Shown in pieces: positions 36,156 through 44,051 of a DNA stretch of 64,000 nucleotides. Source of the DNA: an uncultured Curtobacterium sp. (GTDB taxonomy: Bacteria; Actinomycetota; Actinomycetes; Actinomycetales; Microbacteriaceae). Within the stretch, counting starts at the first letter, position 1; the number at the start of each line of letters is the position of its first letter. Both the position numbers and the translations under genes were made by a program. Under the pieces are notes generated by a model. It saw nothing but the letters and a program-made list of their open reading frames with translations. It had not been told where the DNA came from and searched no databases. The DNA lies in contig CAJYUW010000023.1 in NCBI GenBank assembly GCA_913778205.1, forward strand, positions 1 to 64,000. Reading direction: 5' to 3'.

Positions 36156-37244
36156 ATGAGCACCACCGAGAACCTCCGCGTCGCCGTCGTCGGTGCCGGC
36201 GCGATGGGCAGCGACCACGTCCGTCGCATCACGTCCACGATCGCCGGCGCGGACGTCGTCGCGGTCGTCGACCCGGACGCCGCGCGCGCCACGGCCGCCG
36301 CCCGTGAGGCGCCCGGCGCGATCACCGCCGCGTCGTTCGAGGACGCCCTCGACGCCACCCCCGTCGACGCCGTCATCGTCGCCACCCCCGGGTTCCTGCA
36401 CGAGCCCGTCCTCGTGCCCGCGATCGAGCGCGGGCTCGCCGTGCTGTGCGAGAAGCCCCTCACGACGAGCGCCGAGGACTCCCTGCGCATCGTCGAGCTC
36501 GAGCAGGCACGGTCCGACCGGCCGCGGATCCAGGTCGGGTTCATGCGGCGGTTCGACAAGGGGTACCAGGAGCTGCGGGACCTCCGCGCGTCCGGTGCGA
36601 ACGGCGCGCTGCTCGCCCTGCACCACGCCCACCGCAACCCGACGACTCCGCCGAACTTCAGCGAGTCGATGCTCATCCACGACTCGGTCATCCACGAGAT
36701 CGACATCATCCCGTTCCTCACCGGCGAGCCGATCGTGTCCGTCGAGGTGCGGAAGCCGCGCCGGAACTCGCTCGCACCCGCCGACCTGCCCGAGCCGCAG
36801 TTCGTGCTGTTCACGACCGTGTCCGGCACGATGGCGATCGTCGAGATCAGCGTCAACGTGCAGTTCGGCTACCAGGTGACGACCGACGCCGTGTTCGAGT
36901 CCGGGGTCGCGTACATCGGCCGGGAGACGAGCATGAACGTCATGTCGGGCGGGATGTCCGGGCAGGGCGTCACGCCGTCGTACATCGAGCGCTTCGGGGC
37001 GGCCTACGACGAGGAGGTCCAGCGCTGGGTCGACGCGGCGCGCACCGGCGGCATCGACGGGCCGAGCGCGTGGGACGGCTACACGGCGTCCCTCGTGGCC
37101 GAGGTCGCGGTCCGCGCCCAGCAGTCCGGCGCGCTCGAGCAGGTCACCTACGCCACCGCGAAGCCCGCCTTCTACGAAACCACCTCGACCGACGCCGACG
37201 CGCTCGCCGGGGTCGGCCCGACCACGAGGGGATCGACACGATGA
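36156..37244 (+). CDS. iolG: Inositol 2-dehydrogenase (Gfo/Idh/MocA family)
   Basis: A 362-residue NAD-dependent oxidoreductase, the probable first enzyme of the pathway (myo-inositol to scyllo-inosose). N-terminal Rossmann motif VAVVGAGAMGSDHVRR, catalytic lysine in LCEKPLTT, and the Asp/His pair in HDSVIHEIDIIPF, all in IolG positions. Ribosome site CAGGAG. ATGA overlap with the transaldolase-family gene. A second related oxidoreductase lies two genes downstream; I assign iolG here because HDSVIHEID and GFMRRFD are closer to known IolG. Confidence 0.9.
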   Translation: MSTTENLRVAVVGAGAMGSDHVRRITSTIAGADVVAVVDPDAARATAAAREAPGAITAASFEDALDATPVDAVIVATPGFLHEPVLVPAIERGLAVLCEKPLTTSAEDSLRIVELEQARSDRPRIQVGFMRRFDKGYQELRDLRASGANGALLALHHAHRNPTTPPNFSESMLIHDSVIHEIDIIPFLTGEPIVSVEVRKPRRNSLAPADLPEPQFVLFTTVSGTMAIVEISVNVQFGYQVTTDAVFESGVAYIGRETSMNVMSGGMSGQGVTPSYIERFGAAYDEEVQRWVDAARTGGIDGPSAWDGYTASLVAEVAVRAQQSGALEQVTYATAKPAFYETTSTDADALAGVGPTTRGSTR

Positions 37245-38356
37245 CCACCACCTCCGAGAGGGCCGGCGACCGGTCCGCGGTCGACACCAGGCCGGTGACC
37301 CTGCAGGCCGCGAGCCAGACCCCGACCGCCCTGTGGAACGACTCCGCCGACCCGCGGGAGCTGGCCACCGCCATCGACGAGTTCGGCGCCGTCGGCGCGA
37401 CCTGCAACCCGGTCATCGCGCTCACGTGCATCCGGCAGGACCCCGAGCGGTGGGTGCCCCGGATCCGCGAGATCGCCGCTGAGCACCCGACCGCGGGGGA
37501 GTCCTGGATCGGCTGGAAGGCGGTCGAGGAGCTCTCGATCGCCGCTGCCGCGCAGCTCCTTCCCGCGTTCGAGGCGTCCGGTGGGCGCAACGGCCGGTTG
37601 AGCATGCAGACCGACCCGCGCCTGCACCGCGACCGCGACGCCCTCGTCGAGCAGGCCGTCCGGTTCTCCGGGCTCGCGCCCAACATCATCGTGAAGATCC
37701 CCGCGACGAAGACCGGCATCGCCGCGATCGAGGAAGCCGCCTACCGGGGCGTCTCGATCAACGCGACCGTGTCGTTCACCGTGTCGCAGGTCGTCGCCGT
37801 GGGCGAGGCCATCGAGCGCGCACTCGACCGCCGGGCAGCCGACGGGATGCCGCAGCAGGAGTCCGGTCACGTCGTCACGCTGATGGCGGGCCGGTTCGAC
37901 GACTGGCTGAAGACGGTCGTCGCGCGCGACCGGGTCATGGTCGACCCGGGCGTCCTCGAATGGGCCGGCATCGCCGCGGTGAAGAACGCCTACCGGGTGT
38001 TCCGGGAGCGCGGGTTCCGCTCGCGCGTCCTCGTCGCAGCGTTCCGCAACCCGATGCAGTGGTCGGAATTCCAGGGCGGGGACCTCGTCGTCTCGCCGCC
38101 GTTCCAGTGGTCGGCGGACATCAACGCCGCCGCGTTCCCGTGGCGCCCGGACGCCATCGACGACGAGGTGCCGGCCGAGGTCATCGCGGCGCTGCGAGCG
38201 GCGACGCCCGAGTTCGCCCGCGGGTACGACGTGGACGGCATGACGATCGACGAGTTCGACGGGTTCGGTGCCACGGTGACGACGCTGCGCCAGTTCCTGG
38301 ACGCCGACGCGCAGCTCGACGCCCTCGTCCGCGACGTCATCGTGCCGGCCGCGTGA
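37241..38356 (+). CDS. Transaldolase family protein in the inositol operon
   Basis: A 371-residue class I aldolase-type barrel. The transaldolase core is clear: an early ATCNPVIALTCI (TSNP-like), the Schiff-base lysine in NIIVKIPATKTGIAAIEE, and GVSINATVSFTVSQVVAVGEA. It is longer than E. coli TalB (317) and diverges in the C-terminal third. Classical inositol operons do not need a transaldolase. It could transfer or cleave a C3 unit from the deoxyketogluconate phosphate or a related sugar phosphate. Coupled on both sides (ATGA with iolG, GTGA with the next gene), so it belongs to this operon. Confidence 0.85.
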   Translation: MTTTSERAGDRSAVDTRPVTLQAASQTPTALWNDSADPRELATAIDEFGAVGATCNPVIALTCIRQDPERWVPRIREIAAEHPTAGESWIGWKAVEELSIAAAAQLLPAFEASGGRNGRLSMQTDPRLHRDRDALVEQAVRFSGLAPNIIVKIPATKTGIAAIEEAAYRGVSINATVSFTVSQVVAVGEAIERALDRRAADGMPQQESGHVVTLMAGRFDDWLKTVVARDRVMVDPGVLEWAGIAAVKNAYRVFRERGFRSRVLVAAFRNPMQWSEFQGGDLVVSPPFQWSADINAAAFPWRPDAIDDEVPAEVIAALRAATPEFARGYDVDGMTIDEFDGFGATVTTLRQFLDADAQLDALVRDVIVPAA

Positions 38357-39558
38357 GCACCACCACGACCACGCTCGGGGTCGGTCTCGTCTCCGTCGGC
38401 TGGATGGGCCGACTGCACTCCCGGGCCTACCGCGCGCTGCCGGACCACTTCCCGGAGCTCGGCGTGCGGCCACGGCTCGTCGTCGCCGCCGACCCGATCG
38501 AGGCCGCACGGGACCAGGCCACCGCCCGACTGGGGTACGAACGGGCCGTCGCGGACTTCCACGAGGTCCTCGACGATCCCGAGGTCGACGTCGTGTCGAT
38601 CTGCTCGCCGAACTTCCTCCACCGCGAGGTCGCCGTCGCCGCGGCCGAGGCCGGCAAGCCGTTCTGGATCGAGAAGCCGATGGGCCGGTCCGTGGGCGAC
38701 TCCCGCGCGATCCACGACGCGGTCCGGTCCGCGGGCGTCATCACGGGCGTCGGCTTCAACTACCGGCACGCCCCGGCGATCCAGCGCGCACGGGACCTCG
38801 TCCGCAGCGGGCGGCTCGGACGGATCACGACCGTCCGCGGATCGCTCCTCGCCGACTACTCGTCCGACCCGGACGCCCCGCTGACCTGGCGCTTCGAGCG
38901 GGACCGCGCGGGGTCCGGCGTGCTCGGGGACCTGCTCTCGCACGGCCTCGACCTGGCGCAGTACGTCGTCGGTCGGATCGCGAGCGTCAGCGCCCTCGCG
39001 GAGACGTTCATCCCGGACCGCCCGGTGCCGGGCGCGGGCATCGTCGACCGTTCCGCCGCGGCCTCGGGGGAGCGGCGGCCCGTCGAGAACGAGGACTACG
39101 CCGCACTGCTGCTCCGGTTCGCGGACGGCGCCGTCGGCACGATGGACTCCAGTCGGGTGATGCGCGGTCCGCACGCCGAGTACGCACTCGAGGTCTACGG
39201 CACCCGCGGCTCGGTGCGGTGGGACTTCCAGCGCCTGAACGAGCTGGAGGTCTTCCTCGACGGCCAGGAGGTCGCCGGCTACGCCACGCACCACTCCGCA
39301 CCCGGAGACGGCGAGTTCGCACGGTTCCAGCCCGGCGCCGGCACCGCGATGGGGTACGACGACCTCAAGACGATCGAGGCGGCCCAGTTCGTCGCGAGCG
39401 TGCTCGGCGGCGAGCAGCTCGCTCCCTCGGTCGCCGACGGTCTCGCGACCGCCTCGATCGTGGCGGCGGCGGAGGCGTCGATCGCCGACGGAGCCTGGCA
39501 CGACGTGGCGGAGGTCGACGGGCTGCTCACGTACCCCGAGGCGACCCCGGTGCTGTAG
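38353..39558 (+). CDS. Second Gfo/Idh/MocA family oxidoreductase
   Basis: A 401-residue dehydrogenase. Rossmann motif GLVSVGWMGRLHSRAY, catalytic lysine in WIEKPMGRSV, GFNYRHAPA, and a histidine/aspartate pair in LLSHGLDLAQYVVG. It differs from the iolG two genes upstream and may act on another inositol stereoisomer or on an inosose. Last gene of the iol transcript, GTGA-coupled to the transaldolase gene. A family-1 hairpin starts 16 nt after its stop. Confidence 0.87.
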   Translation: MSTTTTTLGVGLVSVGWMGRLHSRAYRALPDHFPELGVRPRLVVAADPIEAARDQATARLGYERAVADFHEVLDDPEVDVVSICSPNFLHREVAVAAAEAGKPFWIEKPMGRSVGDSRAIHDAVRSAGVITGVGFNYRHAPAIQRARDLVRSGRLGRITTVRGSLLADYSSDPDAPLTWRFERDRAGSGVLGDLLSHGLDLAQYVVGRIASVSALAETFIPDRPVPGAGIVDRSAAASGERRPVENEDYAALLLRFADGAVGTMDSSRVMRGPHAEYALEVYGTRGSVRWDFQRLNELEVFLDGQEVAGYATHHSAPGDGEFARFQPGAGTAMGYDDLKTIEAAQFVASVLGGEQLAPSVADGLATASIVAAAEASIADGAWHDVAEVDGLLTYPEATPVL

Positions 39559-39573
39559 GCGCACCGACAGACG

Positions 39574-39613
39574 GACGGAAGGCGCGGTGCAAGCTGGCAC
39601 CGCGCCTCCTGTC
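39574..39613. terminator. Family-1 palindrome after the inositol operon
   Basis: Left arm GACGGAAGGCGCGGTGC pairs imperfectly with GCACCGCGCCTCCTGTC around AAGCTG. It is the most diverged copy and is placed as the operon terminator. Confidence 0.65.
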
Positions 39614-39660
39614 AGCGGGGCGCCCGCGTCTTCCCCCTCACCCCGACACCAGGAGGCACC

Positions 39661-40068
39661 ATGCCGCTCGTCCGTATCGACCTCGTCACCGGCCGGAGCC
39701 CGGAGGAGGTCCGGTCCATCGCTGACGCGATCCACACCGCCATCGTCGACCAGTACGGCATCCCCGAGCGCGACCGCTTCCAGATCATCACGGAGCACCC
39801 GGCGCAGCAGATCATCGCCGAGGACGCCGGCCTCGGCTTCGAGCGCACCGACGGCGTCGTGCTCGTGCAGGTGTTCACGCAGCGTGGCCGCTCCGACGAG
39901 GCGAAGCAGGCGCTCTACGCCGCGGTGCACGACCGTCTCGGCGCAGTCGGCGTCGCCAGCGAGGACGTCTTCATCGGCTACGTGGAGAACGGCCCGCAGG
40001 ACTGGTCGTTCGGGTTCGGCCGCGCGCAGTACGTCACGGGCGAGCTCGACGTCCCGTCCGCGGACTGA
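39661..40068 (+). CDS. Tautomerase family protein
   Basis: A 135-residue member of the tautomerase (4-oxalocrotonate tautomerase-like) superfamily. After removal of Met the N-terminus is PLVRIDLVTGRS, leaving the catalytic Pro. The two-motif length (about 130) fits the MSAD/cg10062-like or fused type rather than the 62-residue monomer. Related enzymes include malonate semialdehyde decarboxylase, and malonate semialdehyde is an inositol intermediate, so a link to the upstream operon is possible but unproven. Strong ribosome site AGGAGG. Confidence 0.85.
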   Translation: MPLVRIDLVTGRSPEEVRSIADAIHTAIVDQYGIPERDRFQIITEHPAQQIIAEDAGLGFERTDGVVLVQVFTQRGRSDEAKQALYAAVHDRLGAVGVASEDVFIGYVENGPQDWSFGFGRAQYVTGELDVPSAD

Positions 40069-40124
40069 CGCGGGTCCGACACGGCGGGGAGGGGTGCGCC
40101 ACCGGGCTCGGCGCGCTCCCGCCC

Positions 40125-40883
40125 CTACTTGTCGACGAGCGTGACCTCGAACGAGTAGCGGTCCGGCCGGTAGCAGTGCACGCCGTACTCGACCGCCCGT
40201 CCGGACGCGTCGTAGGCCGTGCGGCTCATCGTCAGCACCGGGTCGCCGTCCTCGATCTCGAGCAGTCCGGCCTCCTCGTCCGTCACGGCACGGGCGCCGA
40301 TCCGCTGCTTCGCCACCCGCATCGTCACCCCGCGACCGCGCAGCAGCTGGTAGAGCCCGTGCGTCGCGAGGTCCTCGTCGGTGATGTCGGCGAACTCGGG
40401 CGGCAGGAAGTTCTCCAGGATGGCCATCGGCACGTCCTCGGCGAGCCGGACCCGACGCACGTGGGCGACGCTGGAGCCGGGTGCGACGCCGAGTGCCTCC
40501 GCCACGGTGTCCGTCGCCGGAACGTCGTCGCGCACGAGGAGCCGCGTCGCCGGTGCCTGCGACCCCTGCGCCAGGTCGTCGTAGAGGCTCGTCAGCTCGA
40601 CCTTGCGGGTGACCGGGCCGTGCACGACCTGGGTGCCGATGCCCCGACGACGGACGAGCAGGCCCTTGTCGACGAGGTCCTGGATGGCGCGGCGGATCGT
40701 CGGCCGCGAGAGGCCGAGGCGCTCGCCGAGGGCGATCTCGTTCTCGAGCCGGGCCCCGGGTGGCATCGCCCCGGAGCGGATCGCCTCCTCGATGCGCGAT
40801 GCGACCTGGAAGTAGAGGGGCATCGGGCCCGACCGGTCCAGGTCCATGAACAGGTCGGACGGCAGCTGGCCCTCGTTGGTCAT
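40125..40883 (-). CDS. GntR family (HutC/UTRA) transcriptional regulator, likely IolR
   Basis: A 252-residue repressor. The N-terminal winged helix (about residues 15-80, PLYFQVASRIEEAIRSGAMP, LGLSRPTIRRAIQDLVDKG) is followed by a UTRA ligand-binding domain (about 95-245). It lies just past the iol genes, on the opposite strand, and is the only regulator near them; in C. glutamicum the iol cluster is repressed by a GntR-type IolR. A dyad at 40928-40941 overlaps its own promoter and resembles the iolC operator, suggesting autoregulation and control of iol. Ribosome site GAAGGACC before the ATG at 40883. Confidence 0.9.
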   Translation of the reverse strand: MTNEGQLPSDLFMDLDRSGPMPLYFQVASRIEEAIRSGAMPPGARLENEIALGERLGLSRPTIRRAIQDLVDKGLLVRRRGIGTQVVHGPVTRKVELTSLYDDLAQGSQAPATRLLVRDDVPATDTVAEALGVAPGSSVAHVRRVRLAEDVPMAILENFLPPEFADITDEDLATHGLYQLLRGRGVTMRVAKQRIGARAVTDEEAGLLEIEDGDPVLTMSRTAYDASGRAVEYGVHCYRPDRYSFEVTLVDK

Positions 40884-40927
40884 CGCGGTCCTTCGGGGAG
40901 ATCGAGCGCGGCACCCATGCCGCCGGG

Positions 40928-40943
40928 ATTGTCCTGACAATAC
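40928..40943. promoter_or_regulatory. Operator candidate at the GntR gene promoter
   Basis: Dyad ATTGTC-CT-GACAAT (40928-40941), overlapping TGTCCTGACAATAC (40930-40943), which is similar to the iolC operator. On the minus strand it covers the -10-like TATTGT, about 50 nt before the ATG. Confidence 0.5.
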
Positions 40944-41043
40944 CACCGGGGCGTCGGGCGACCGCCGTCGCGGACAGGCCGGGCCTGCGTTGCGAACAGG
41001 CCGGGCCCGCGCCGCCGGACCCATGCCGACGGGCCGTGTGCGA

Positions 41044-41712
41044 TCAGTCGGAGAACACCATCGGCCGACGCGAGAGGCGGGGCTGCGGCGTCGCCGCACG
41101 GGGCTTGTCCTCGCGCGGTCGGACCGGCGCGACGTGCACGCGGGTCGCTGCGCCGAGGGCCTCGACGGTGTCCGCACGGTGGAGCTGCGCGGCGTGCACC
41201 ACGATCGCGGCGCAGGCCTCGGCGTCCGCGGCGGCGTCGTGGTGGGCGAACCCGACGTGGCCGGCGGCCTGCGCGGCCATCGGCAGGCGGTACGAGTCGA
41301 GCGTGTAGGTCTTCCGCGCGACCTGCAGCGAGCACAGCGAGTGGTGCTCGGCGAGCGGGGTCCCGGTGGCGGCGCACCCGCCGGCGATGACCCCCATGTC
41401 GAACCGCGCGTTGTGGGCGACGAGGACGTCGCCGTCGGCGAACGCCACGATGTCGGCGTACTGCTCCGCCCAGCCCTTCGCGCCGACGACGTCCGACGCG
41501 ACGATGCCGTGGATGCGCGTGTTCCACTCGAGGAACGCGTCGTGCCCGACGGGCGGCTGGATGAACCACGAGGCGCGCTCGACCACCCTGCCGGCGCGGA
41601 TCTTCACGAGCCCGACGGAGCATGCGCTCGCGGGGGAGCTGTTCGCGGTCTCGAAGTCGATCGCGGTGAAGTTCAACGGCACGGACCCGATCGTCGCACG
41701 GGGCTCCGACAT
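41044..41712 (-). CDS. DnaQ-like 3'-5' exonuclease domain protein
   Basis: A 222-residue protein with a DEDD-family exonuclease domain: Exo I FTAIDFETANSS, Exo II LVAHNARFDMGV, Exo III HHDAAADAEACA (DEDDh type). Similar to the proofreading domain of DNA polymerase III epsilon and to stand-alone exonucleases. The C-terminal 40 residues are basic and Pro-rich (VRPREDKPRAATPQPRLSRR). Divergent from ychF. Substrate unknown. Confidence 0.9.
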   Translation of the reverse strand: MSEPRATIGSVPLNFTAIDFETANSSPASACSVGLVKIRAGRVVERASWFIQPPVGHDAFLEWNTRIHGIVASDVVGAKGWAEQYADIVAFADGDVLVAHNARFDMGVIAGGCAATGTPLAEHHSLCSLQVARKTYTLDSYRLPMAAQAAGHVGFAHHDAAADAEACAAIVVHAAQLHRADTVEALGAATRVHVAPVRPREDKPRAATPQPRLSRRPMVFSD

Positions 41713-41744
41713 CGGCTGCGGTTGTCGACGGCGTTGCGCCGCGT

Positions 41745-41788
41745 CGGACGGGAGGCGCGGGGCGGGGCCGCCCCGCGCCTCCCGTCCG
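41745..41788. repeat. Family-1 palindrome inside a divergent promoter region
   Basis: Two 21-bp arms (left contains GACGGGAGGCGCGGGGCGG) around GG. It lies between the starts, not the ends, of the exonuclease and ychF genes, so a terminator role for either is unlikely. Confidence 0.8.
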
Positions 41789-41823
41789 CCCGTCGGTCGC
41801 GCCGTGCGCGACCCGGTCGCGGG

Positions 41824-41829
41824 TAGGCT
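41824..41829 (+). promoter_or_regulatory. -10 box (TAGGCT) for ychF
   Basis: Ends 8 nt before the GTG at 41838; likely leaderless or nearly so. Confidence 0.45.
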
Positions 41830-41837
41830 GTCCTCCC

Positions 41838-42911
41838 GTGGCTCTCACCATCGGAATCGTCGGTCTCCCGAACGTCGGCAAGTCGACCCTGTTCAACGCC
41901 CTGACCAAGAACCAGGTCCTCGCCGCGAACTACCCGTTCGCGACGATCGAGCCGAACGTCGGCGTGGTGAACCTGCCCGACCCGCGGCTCGACCAGCTCG
42001 CCGACCTCTTCCACTCGGAGAAGACCGTGCCCGCGCCCGTGTCGTTCGTCGACATCGCCGGCATCGTCAAGGGCGCGAGCGAAGGTGAAGGCCTCGGCAA
42101 CAAGTTCCTCGCGAACATCCGCGAAGCCGACGCCATCGCTCAGGTCGTGCGCGGCTTCGCCGACGACGACGTCGTGCACGTGGCGAACAAGGTGTCGCCG
42201 AAGGACGACCTCGAGGTCATCAACACCGAGCTGATCCTCGCGGACATGGAGACCATCGACAAGGCGCTCCCGCGCTACGAGAAGATGCTCAAGCTCAAGC
42301 AGGCCGAGCCGATCGTGCTCGAGACCGCTCGTGAAGCCCGCGCCGCGCTCGAGCAGGGAACCCTGCTGTCGGCCACCTCGATCGACCTCGAGCCCATCCG
42401 TGAGCTCGGGCTGCTCTCCGCGAAGCCGTTCATCTTCGTGTTCAACGTCGACGAGGCCGTGCTCACCGACGAGTCCCGCAAGGCCGAGCTCTCCGCGCTC
42501 GTCGCCCCCGCGCAGGCCGTGTTCCTCGACGCGAAGATCGAGTCCGAGCTCATCGACCTCGACCCGGCGGACGCCGCCGAGCTCCTCGAGTCCACCGGCC
42601 AGACCGAGTCCGGGCTCGACCAGCTCGCACGCATCGGGTTCGACACCCTCGGACTGCAGACGTACCTCACGGCCGGGCCCAAGGAGTCGCGGGCGTGGAC
42701 GATCGGCAAGGGGTGGAAGGCGCCCCAGGCTGCCGGGGTCATCCACACCGACTTCGAGAAGGGCTTCATTAAGGCCGAGGTCATCTCGTTCGAGGACCTC
42801 ATCGCGGCCGGCTCGATCGCCGAGGCCCGTGCGCAGGGCAAGGCGCGGATCGAGGGCAAGGACTACGTCATGCAGGACGGCGACGTGGTGGAGTTCCGCT
42901 TCAACAACTAG
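41838..42911 (+). CDS. ychF: Redox-regulated ATPase YchF (Obg-family)
   Basis: A 357-residue P-loop protein. Walker [15 protein letters not shown], switch region [22 protein letters not shown], and a C-terminal TGS domain (about 275-355, ending [15 protein letters not shown]). YchF prefers ATP over GTP and associates with ribosomes; it is involved in stress responses and translation. In mycobacteria ychF follows ispH closely; here about 19 kb separates them. Confidence 0.97.
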   Translation: MALTIGIVGLPNVGKSTLFNALTKNQVLAANYPFATIEPNVGVVNLPDPRLDQLADLFHSEKTVPAPVSFVDIAGIVKGASEGEGLGNKFLANIREADAIAQVVRGFADDDVVHVANKVSPKDDLEVINTELILADMETIDKALPRYEKMLKLKQAEPIVLETAREARAALEQGTLLSATSIDLEPIRELGLLSAKPFIFVFNVDEAVLTDESRKAELSALVAPAQAVFLDAKIESELIDLDPADAAELLESTGQTESGLDQLARIGFDTLGLQTYLTAGPKESRAWTIGKGWKAPQAAGVIHTDFEKGFIKAEVISFEDLIAAGSIAEARAQGKARIEGKDYVMQDGDVVEFRFNN

Positions 42912-42938
42912 TCGGTTGCCGAGACGAGCGAGGTCCGT

Positions 42939-42981
42939 ACGACACTGCGCCCAGGCTCCAGGAGCCGGGGCGCAGTGTCGT
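42939..42981 (+). terminator. ychF terminator hairpin
   Basis: Stem of 14 bp (ACGACACTGCGCCC with GGGCGCAGTGTCGT) with a shorter inner GGCTCC/GGAGCC stem; it starts 27 nt after the ychF stop. Confidence 0.75.
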
Positions 42982-43024
42982 TCAGGCCTGCAGTGTCGTT
43001 CAGGCCTGCAGTGTCGTTCGGGCG
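42972..43024 (+). repeat. 18-bp tandem repeat growing out of the ychF terminator arm
   Basis: GCAGTGTCGTTCAGGCCT occurs at 42972-42989 and 42990-43007, with a partial third copy from 43008. The first copy includes the right arm of the terminator stem, so extra copies provide alternative right arms. Confidence 0.8.
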
Positions 43025-43042
43025 TGATGACCCGTGGCGTGC

Positions 43043-43942
43043 TCAGCTCGCGTAGGGCCAGTACCGGAAGGTCGTCTGCTCGCCCCGCTTCTTCTCCGGG
43101 AGACGGTGGCCGTACGCTCCGACGATCTCCTCGTACAGAATGCCCTCGCGCACGACCTCGAACCGGAACCCGCTCCGGCGGTCGGTGCCCGATCCTCGGT
43201 GTTCCCACGAGCCCGGGACGATCCGGAGGAGTGCACGGGTCACACCGCGATGAGCGGCGACCGCGTACTCGATCCCGTGTCGCGCGACCGTGGCCTCGGC
43301 GAACTTGAACCACTTCGATGCCGACTGGCCGATCTCCTCGCCGTGCTGCTCGCGCTCCGTCCGGGGGAGCCACTCCGCCTTGTAGCCGTAGCCGTCCAGG
43401 ACCGACCCGTCGATCGCCTCTTCCCGGCTGGTGACCCACGGGCCGAGCGTCACGATGAGCAGGGGCTCCTCGGTCTGGAGTGGCGGCGCTGCCATCTCTT
43501 CGACGAGGTCCTGCAACCGCATCATCCCGTGCCCCCTGGCCGACTCCCGTCGAGCGTTCGTGAGCTGCGCGGCGTGTGCTCCGGGCAACCGCACGCTTCC
43601 GGGCGCCTGTGCGAGCACCGGCATCGAGCGGAGCAGATCGATGCAAGCCGCCTCGACGGACGTGTACTCGGGATCGGAACCCATCCCGTACCGCAGGATC
43701 CAGATCTCCGGCTCATCTCCGAGTTCGCGGATCGCGTTGATCTTGGCGATCTTGCTCCCTGTGGCCTCGGAGTCGCTGGTCAGCAGTGCTTCCCGACCGT
43801 GGGCTGCGAACCGCTCGCCCTGCCCTTTCCCGACGTAGAACGGCACGCCCGTCGCCGGGTCGACGAGCATGTAGACGTAGCGCCCGAGCTCGTCCGCGAC
43901 CTGTTGCTGGATCGCCGGCTCGATGGTGACCGGTGCTGTCAT
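43043..43942 (-). CDS. LEM-3-like GIY-YIG domain protein
   Basis: A 299-residue protein. The N-terminal GIY-YIG nuclease-like domain (about residues 18-120) starts GRYVYMLVDPATGVPFYVGKG and has GSKIAKINAIRELGDEPE and a catalytic-type glutamate in YTSVEAACIDLL, matching the subgroup named for animal LEM-3/ANKLE1. The C-terminal part (about 160-299) is unrecognised, with conserved-looking RGVTRALLRIVPGSWEHRG. These proteins occur sporadically in bacteria and may act in defence or repair; no partner gene is obvious. The upstream 60 nt (AGTAAACATCAAGACAATGG on its strand) are clearly AT-richer than the surroundings, suggesting transfer. Ribosome site GGGGA. Confidence 0.8.
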   Translation of the reverse strand: MTAPVTIEPAIQQQVADELGRYVYMLVDPATGVPFYVGKGQGERFAAHGREALLTSDSEATGSKIAKINAIRELGDEPEIWILRYGMGSDPEYTSVEAACIDLLRSMPVLAQAPGSVRLPGAHAAQLTNARRESARGHGMMRLQDLVEEMAAPPLQTEEPLLIVTLGPWVTSREEAIDGSVLDGYGYKAEWLPRTEREQHGEEIGQSASKWFKFAEATVARHGIEYAVAAHRGVTRALLRIVPGSWEHRGSGTDRRSGFRFEVVREGILYEEIVGAYGHRLPEKKRGEQTTFRYWPYAS

Positions 43943-44051
43943 GGAGTTTCCCCATTGTCTTGATGTTTACTCAACAAGCGTAGGGGAGTGCGTCGGGGAA
44001 GTCGCGCGGGGCGCGCTGAGTCCTCGTGTCAGCGCCGGCCCCGTCCACGGG

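Noticed and set aside
41745-41788. Terminal inverted repeats of an insertion sequence
   Set aside because: The arms are adjacent (2 nt apart) with no transposase between them, so it is a hairpin element rather than IS ends.
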